From Pseudonocardiaceae bacterium (lineage in GTDB: Bacteria > Actinomycetota > Actinomycetes > Mycobacteriales > Pseudonocardiaceae): DNA of 10,327 bases. This document shows, piece after piece, positions 7,436 to 10,327 of this stretch; position 1 is the first letter of the stretch; each line of letters starts with the position of its first letter. The DNA lies in NCBI GenBank assembly GCA_025937115.1, contig JAICSB010000079.1:1-10327 (forward strand). The letters are read 5' to 3'. The translations under genes and the position numbers were made by a program. The notes under the pieces are model-generated. The model saw nothing but the letters and a program-made list of their open reading frames with translations, was not told where the DNA came from and did not search any database.

Positions 7436-9112
7436 GTGAGCAGGTTCCTCGACACTCTGGTGGCACACTGCGCACCGGATTCACCGACCCGGTCGGACCG
7501 CGGCATGACCACCGGGGAGCCTACCCAGCCGCGCCGGGTCACCTGGACGGAAGTCCACCACAAGGCTTTGCACGCCGCCGGATATCTGGTGGGCACGGCC
7601 GCGCCCGGTATGCAACACGGTGACGCGGTGGCGGTATTAGCTGGTGACCCCGCGCTGATCGCGCCTGCGGTGCAGGGCGTATGGCTGGCCGGTGGCAGCG
7701 TGACCATGCTGCACCAACCCACCCACCGGGCCGATCTGGCGAGTTGGGCGGCGGACACCATCAGGGTGCTCAGCATGATCGACGCCAAGTTGGTGTTGCT
7801 CGGGGCGCCCTTCGACCAGCTCGCCCCGCTGCTGGATCAGCGCGGGATCAGCTACCTGATGCTCGCCGCCCTCGACGATTCGGCCGTCCAACCAATCAGC
7901 GCGCCGGTGCCGGTGGGCGAGGACGACACCGCGCTGCTGCAGCTCACCTCGGGCTCCAGCGCCGAACCCAAAGCCGTCCGGATCACCCACGGCAACCTCT
8001 ACGCCAACATGACCGCGATGGCGCAAGCGGGGGCGCTCGACCCGGACAACGACGTGATGGTGTCCTGGCTGCCGCTGTTCCACGACATGGGGATGGTCGG
8101 GTTGCTTACCGTCCCGATGGCGCTGGGGCTGGAACTGGTGAAGGTGACCCCGACGGATTTCATGTCCCGCCCGCTGCTGTGGACCGAGCTGATCAGCAAG
8201 TACCGCGGCACGATCACCGCTTCGCCGAACTTCGGCTACGCGCTGCTGGCTCGGCGGCTGGCCAACAGCGACGAGCAATTCGACCTGTCCAGCCTGCGCT
8301 TCGCCCTCAATGGAGCCGAACCCATCGAACCAGCGGCGGTCCAGGCCTTCACCCGCGCGGGAGCGCGGTTCGGCCTGCCGGAGACCTGCATGGTGTGCGC
8401 CTACGGGATGGCCGAGGCCACTCTCGCGGTCTCGTTCGCCCCGCTGGGGATCGGCATGCAGGTGGACACCGTGGATGCCGACGCTCTGGAGACCGGACGG
8501 CGCGCCGCCGTCGCCGAGCCGTCGGACCGGGACGTCCGGGCCTTCCCGCGGTTGGGACCGCCGTTGCCCGGGATCGAGGTGCAGGTGCTCGCCGACGACG
8601 GTCGTCCGCTCGGTGAGCGCGAGGTCGGCCGGCTCCAACTGCGCGGCGAGTCGGTGACCCGCCAGTACCTGACCACTGCCGGACCTCTGCCCACCCAGGA
8701 TCCCGACGGATGGTTGGACACCGGCGACGAGGGCTACCTCACCGAGGGGGAGGTGGTGGTCTGCGGGCGTCGCAAGGACGTCATCATCATGGGCGGGCGC
8801 AACATCTACCCGCTCGACATCGAGCGCGCCGCCGGGATGGTCCCTGGGGTCCGGCCGGGCAACGTGGCGGCCGTGCGGATGGATGCCGGCGCCCGGCGGG
8901 AGTCGTTCGCGGTGGCCGTCGAGTCCAGACAGGCCGGCGACGCCGACGCCGAGCGGATCCTACGCAAGGAGGTCACCTCCCGGGTGGTCGATGCGATTGG
9001 CCTGCGCCCCGCCGCCGTAGTGATCCTCCCACCCGCCGCCCTACCCAAAACCCCCTCCGGCAAGTTGCGCCGCGCCGCCGTCCGCGACCGCATCGCGGAC
9101 TATCTATCCTGA
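7436..9112 (+). CDS. Fatty acyl-AMP ligase / acyl-CoA synthetase family protein (Pks16-like)
   Basis: Adenylate-forming enzyme of 558 residues that activates a carboxylic acid, probably a fatty acid, as acyl-AMP for transfer to CoA or to an acyl carrier. Motifs in order: the phosphate loop TSGSSAEPK (171-179), WLPLFHDMGMVG with FHDMG at 215-219, AYGMAE (322-327), DTGD (428-431), the hinge GRRKD (444-448), and Lys543 in TPSGKLRR, the C-terminal-domain lysine needed for adenylation. The FHDMG style resembles fatty acyl-AMP ligases more than classical CoA ligases. It matches recalled M. tuberculosis Rv1013 (pks16) almost end to end, and that gene occupies the same place before pth. The name Pks16 is misleading: there are no ketosynthase, acyltransferase or carrier domains. 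No polyketide or NRPS partner lies nearby, so the acceptor is unknown. Confidence 0.93.
   Translation: MSRFLDTLVAHCAPDSPTRSDRGMTTGEPTQPRRVTWTEVHHKALHAAGYLVGTAAPGMQHGDAVAVLAGDPALIAPAVQGVWLAGGSVTMLHQPTHRADLASWAADTIRVLSMIDAKLVLLGAPFDQLAPLLDQRGISYLMLAALDDSAVQPISAPVPVGEDDTALLQLTSGSSAEPKAVRITHGNLYANMTAMAQAGALDPDNDVMVSWLPLFHDMGMVGLLTVPMALGLELVKVTPTDFMSRPLLWTELISKYRGTITASPNFGYALLARRLANSDEQFDLSSLRFALNGAEPIEPAAVQAFTRAGARFGLPETCMVCAYGMAEATLAVSFAPLGIGMQVDTVDADALETGRRAAVAEPSDRDVRAFPRLGPPLPGIEVQVLADDGRPLGEREVGRLQLRGESVTRQYLTTAGPLPTQDPDGWLDTGDEGYLTEGEVVVCGRRKDVIIMGGRNIYPLDIERAAGMVPGVRPGNVAAVRMDAGARRESFAVAVESRQAGDADAERILRKEVTSRVVDAIGLRPAAVVILPPAALPKTPSGKLRRAAVRDRIADYLS
9080..9100. terminator. Hairpin at the convergent gene ends
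   Basis: GTCCGCGA (9080-9087) and TCGCGGAC (9093-9100) form a perfect 8-bp stem with a CCGCA loop, within the last codons of the ligase gene. On the plus strand the moderately T-rich TATCTATCCT follows. With only 3 nt between the convergent stops, any terminator must lie inside a coding region, and this is the best candidate. Its GC-rich inverted form could act in both directions. Confidence 0.4.
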
Positions 9113-9115
9113 GCA

Positions 9116-9712
9116 TCAGTGCATCTGGTTCTGGGTGGCGGCGAGGCCTTGGGTGAGTAGCTGCTCGACGGCGTCGGCGCAGCGGTCCACCAGGAAGTCC
9201 AGTTCGCGGCGCTGGTCGGCGGAGAAGTCGCGCAGCACGAAGTCAGCCGGGTCCATTCGGCCCGGCGGCCGACCGATACCGAAACGTACCCGCAGGTAAT
9301 CCCGGCTGCCCAGGCATTCTGAAATCGAGCGCAGCCCGTTGTGGCCGCCCTCGCCACCGCCGCGCTTGAGCTTCAGCACGCCGTAGTCGAGGTCCAAGTC
9401 GTCGTGGATGACCACCACATCGGTCGGCGGGACCTTGTAGTACCGCGCCGTCGCCGCTACCGGCGGGCCGGAGATGTTCATGAAGGAGCGCGGACGCGCC
9501 AGCACCACCCGACGCCCGGCCAGCCGCGTTTCCAGCACGTCGGCCCCAGCCTTGTGCGAGGTGAAACGCCCACCCACCCGATGGGCCAGCTCATCGAGCA
9601 CCATGAACCCGACGTTATGCCGGTTGCCGGCATAACCGGAGCCCGGGTTGCCCAGACCCACGATCAGCGCGAGTTCCCCGGCTACCCGGTCGGTGCTGGT
9701 CTCAACAGTCAC
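9116..9712 (-). CDS. pth: Peptidyl-tRNA hydrolase
   Basis: Cytoplasmic esterase that cleaves peptidyl-tRNA released from stalled ribosomes and so recycles tRNA. The 198 residues have the family fingerprint: [19 protein letters not shown] with Asn22 and the catalytic His32, FMNISG with Asn79, HDDLDL with Asp104, and [13 protein letters not shown] with Asn125. These correspond to Asn10, His20, Asn68, Asp93 and Asn114 in E. coli Pth. Translation starts at GTG 9712; no convincing Shine-Dalgarno sequence lies in the 33 nt separating it from rplY, so it probably depends on read-through from rplY. The rplY-pth pairing is widely conserved in bacteria. Its 3' end faces the acyl ligase gene with a 3-nt gap. 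Confidence 0.97.
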   Translation of the reverse strand: MTVETSTDRVAGELALIVGLGNPGSGYAGNRHNVGFMVLDELAHRVGGRFTSHKAGADVLETRLAGRRVVLARPRSFMNISGPPVAATARYYKVPPTDVVVIHDDLDLDYGVLKLKRGGGEGGHNGLRSISECLGSRDYLRVRFGIGRPPGRMDPADFVLRDFSADQRRELDFLVDRCADAVEQLLTQGLAATQNQMH

Positions 9713-9745
9713 GGCGTGGTCGACTGGCCCGGTTGAAAGGCTCCG

Positions 9746-10327
9746 TCAGGCCTGCTCGTCGGTAGCCCCGGTTCCGGTCGGCGCCGGTTCTTCACCGGTG
9801 GTCTCGGTTTCGAGGTCTGCGGTGGTCGGTGCCGCGACGATGTTGACCACGAGGTACTCCGGCTCGGTCCGTAGCCCCACCCCCGGTGGCAGCGGGACAT
9901 CGCCAGCCAGCACCCGGGTACCGATCGCGGCGCCCTCAACGGAGATTTCGATCTCGTCGGGGATCGACATCGCATCCGCTTCCACCTGCAGGCTCACCAG
10001 CTCCTGGGTGACCAGCGTGTCTGGGGCGGCGTTGCCGGTGACGACGAGGTAGACGTCCACCACCACCTTCTCGCCGCGCCGGATGATCAGCAGGTCGACG
10101 TGTTCGATATAGCGCCGGAGCGGATGCACGGTGACGGTCTTGGTCAGCGCGAGCTGGGGCCGACCATCCAGGTCGAGGCTCAGGATGGCGTTGCTGCCCT
10201 GCTCGCGCACCACCCTGGCGAACTCCAGCGCTGGCAGCGCCACGTGCTGCGGGTCGCTGCCGTGCCCGTAGAGCACCGCGGGGATCTTGCCGGCACGTCG
10301 GGTACGGCGAGCGGCGCCTTTGCCGAA
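9746..10327 (-). CDS. rplY: 50S ribosomal protein L25, general stress protein Ctc form (5' end outside window)
   Basis: Ribosomal protein that binds 5S rRNA. The frame is open to the window edge, giving 193 visible residues beginning FGKGAARRTRRAGKIPAVLYG, so only about a dozen N-terminal residues are missing. The internal GTG at 10276 is not the start. The L25 core (to about residue 95, with YIEHVDLL) is followed by the C-terminal beta domain of the long TL5/Ctc form (VDVYLVVTGNAAP, DEIEISVEGAAIGTRVLAGDV) and a low-complexity Thr/Glu/Gly tail of about 25 residues. E. coli L25 is much shorter and lacks that second domain. It is the first gene of the rplY-pth pair; its promoter lies outside the window. 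Confidence 0.96.
   Translation of the reverse strand, partial: FGKGAARRTRRAGKIPAVLYGHGSDPQHVALPALEFARVVREQGSNAILSLDLDGRPQLALTKTVTVHPLRRYIEHVDLLIIRRGEKVVVDVYLVVTGNAAPDTLVTQELVSLQVEADAMSIPDEIEISVEGAAIGTRVLAGDVPLPPGVGLRTEPEYLVVNIVAAPTTADLETETTGEEPAPTGTGATDEQA

Noticed and set aside
10274..10276. GTG at 10276 as the rplY start
   Set aside because: The frame continues to the window edge with FGKGAARRTRRAGKIPA, which is conserved L25 N-terminal sequence, so the true start is outside.

Overview
The window is high-GC, gene-dense actinobacterial chromosome (Actinomycetota). From memory, the order tatD, rpfB, ksgA, ispE, acyl-AMP/CoA ligase, then convergent pth and rplY is the order around Rv1008 to Rv1015c in Mycobacterium tuberculosis. 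Two things argue against Mycobacterium itself. The methionyl-tRNA synthetase has zinc-knuckle cysteines and a KFSTS loop, as in streptomycete or Pseudonocardiales enzymes, and it lies on the same strand as tatD. A two-domain ABC-F ATPase sits between ispE and the ligase. A Pseudonocardiales-like or related mycolic-acid-clade relative is the best guess; no species is claimed.

Layout. Plus strand, 1-9112: the 3' part of metG, tatD, a 241-nt leader region, rpfB, ksgA, ispE, an ABC-F gene and a fatty acyl ligase. Minus strand, 9116-10327: pth and the 5'-truncated rplY, transcribed as rplY then pth and meeting the ligase gene tail to tail with 3 nt between them. There are no RNA genes, insertion sequences, CRISPR arrays or phage genes.

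The genes serve translation and the cell envelope. metG charges tRNA-Met, ksgA dimethylates 16S rRNA, pth recycles peptidyl-tRNA, rplY encodes a 5S-rRNA-binding ribosomal protein, and ABC-F proteins act on ribosomes. rpfB encodes a secreted peptidoglycan hydrolase for growth resumption, ispE makes isoprenoid precursors needed for lipid carriers, and the ligase activates fatty acids.

The coding content is ordinary. The unusual part is the junctions between genes. Two copies of one palindromic repeat overlap the stop codons of metG and ksgA and remain open in a translation-coupling frame. A perfect 28-bp palindrome lies in the end of metG. A 14-bp-arm inverted repeat buries the ksgA start codon and holds a 17-codon ORF overlapping that start. 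A palindrome with a possible leaderless promoter covers the ispE start. The rpfB leader has a terminator-like hairpin and a direct repeat resembling an MtrA-type site. I see no new multi-gene system; these junction elements are the observations most worth testing.
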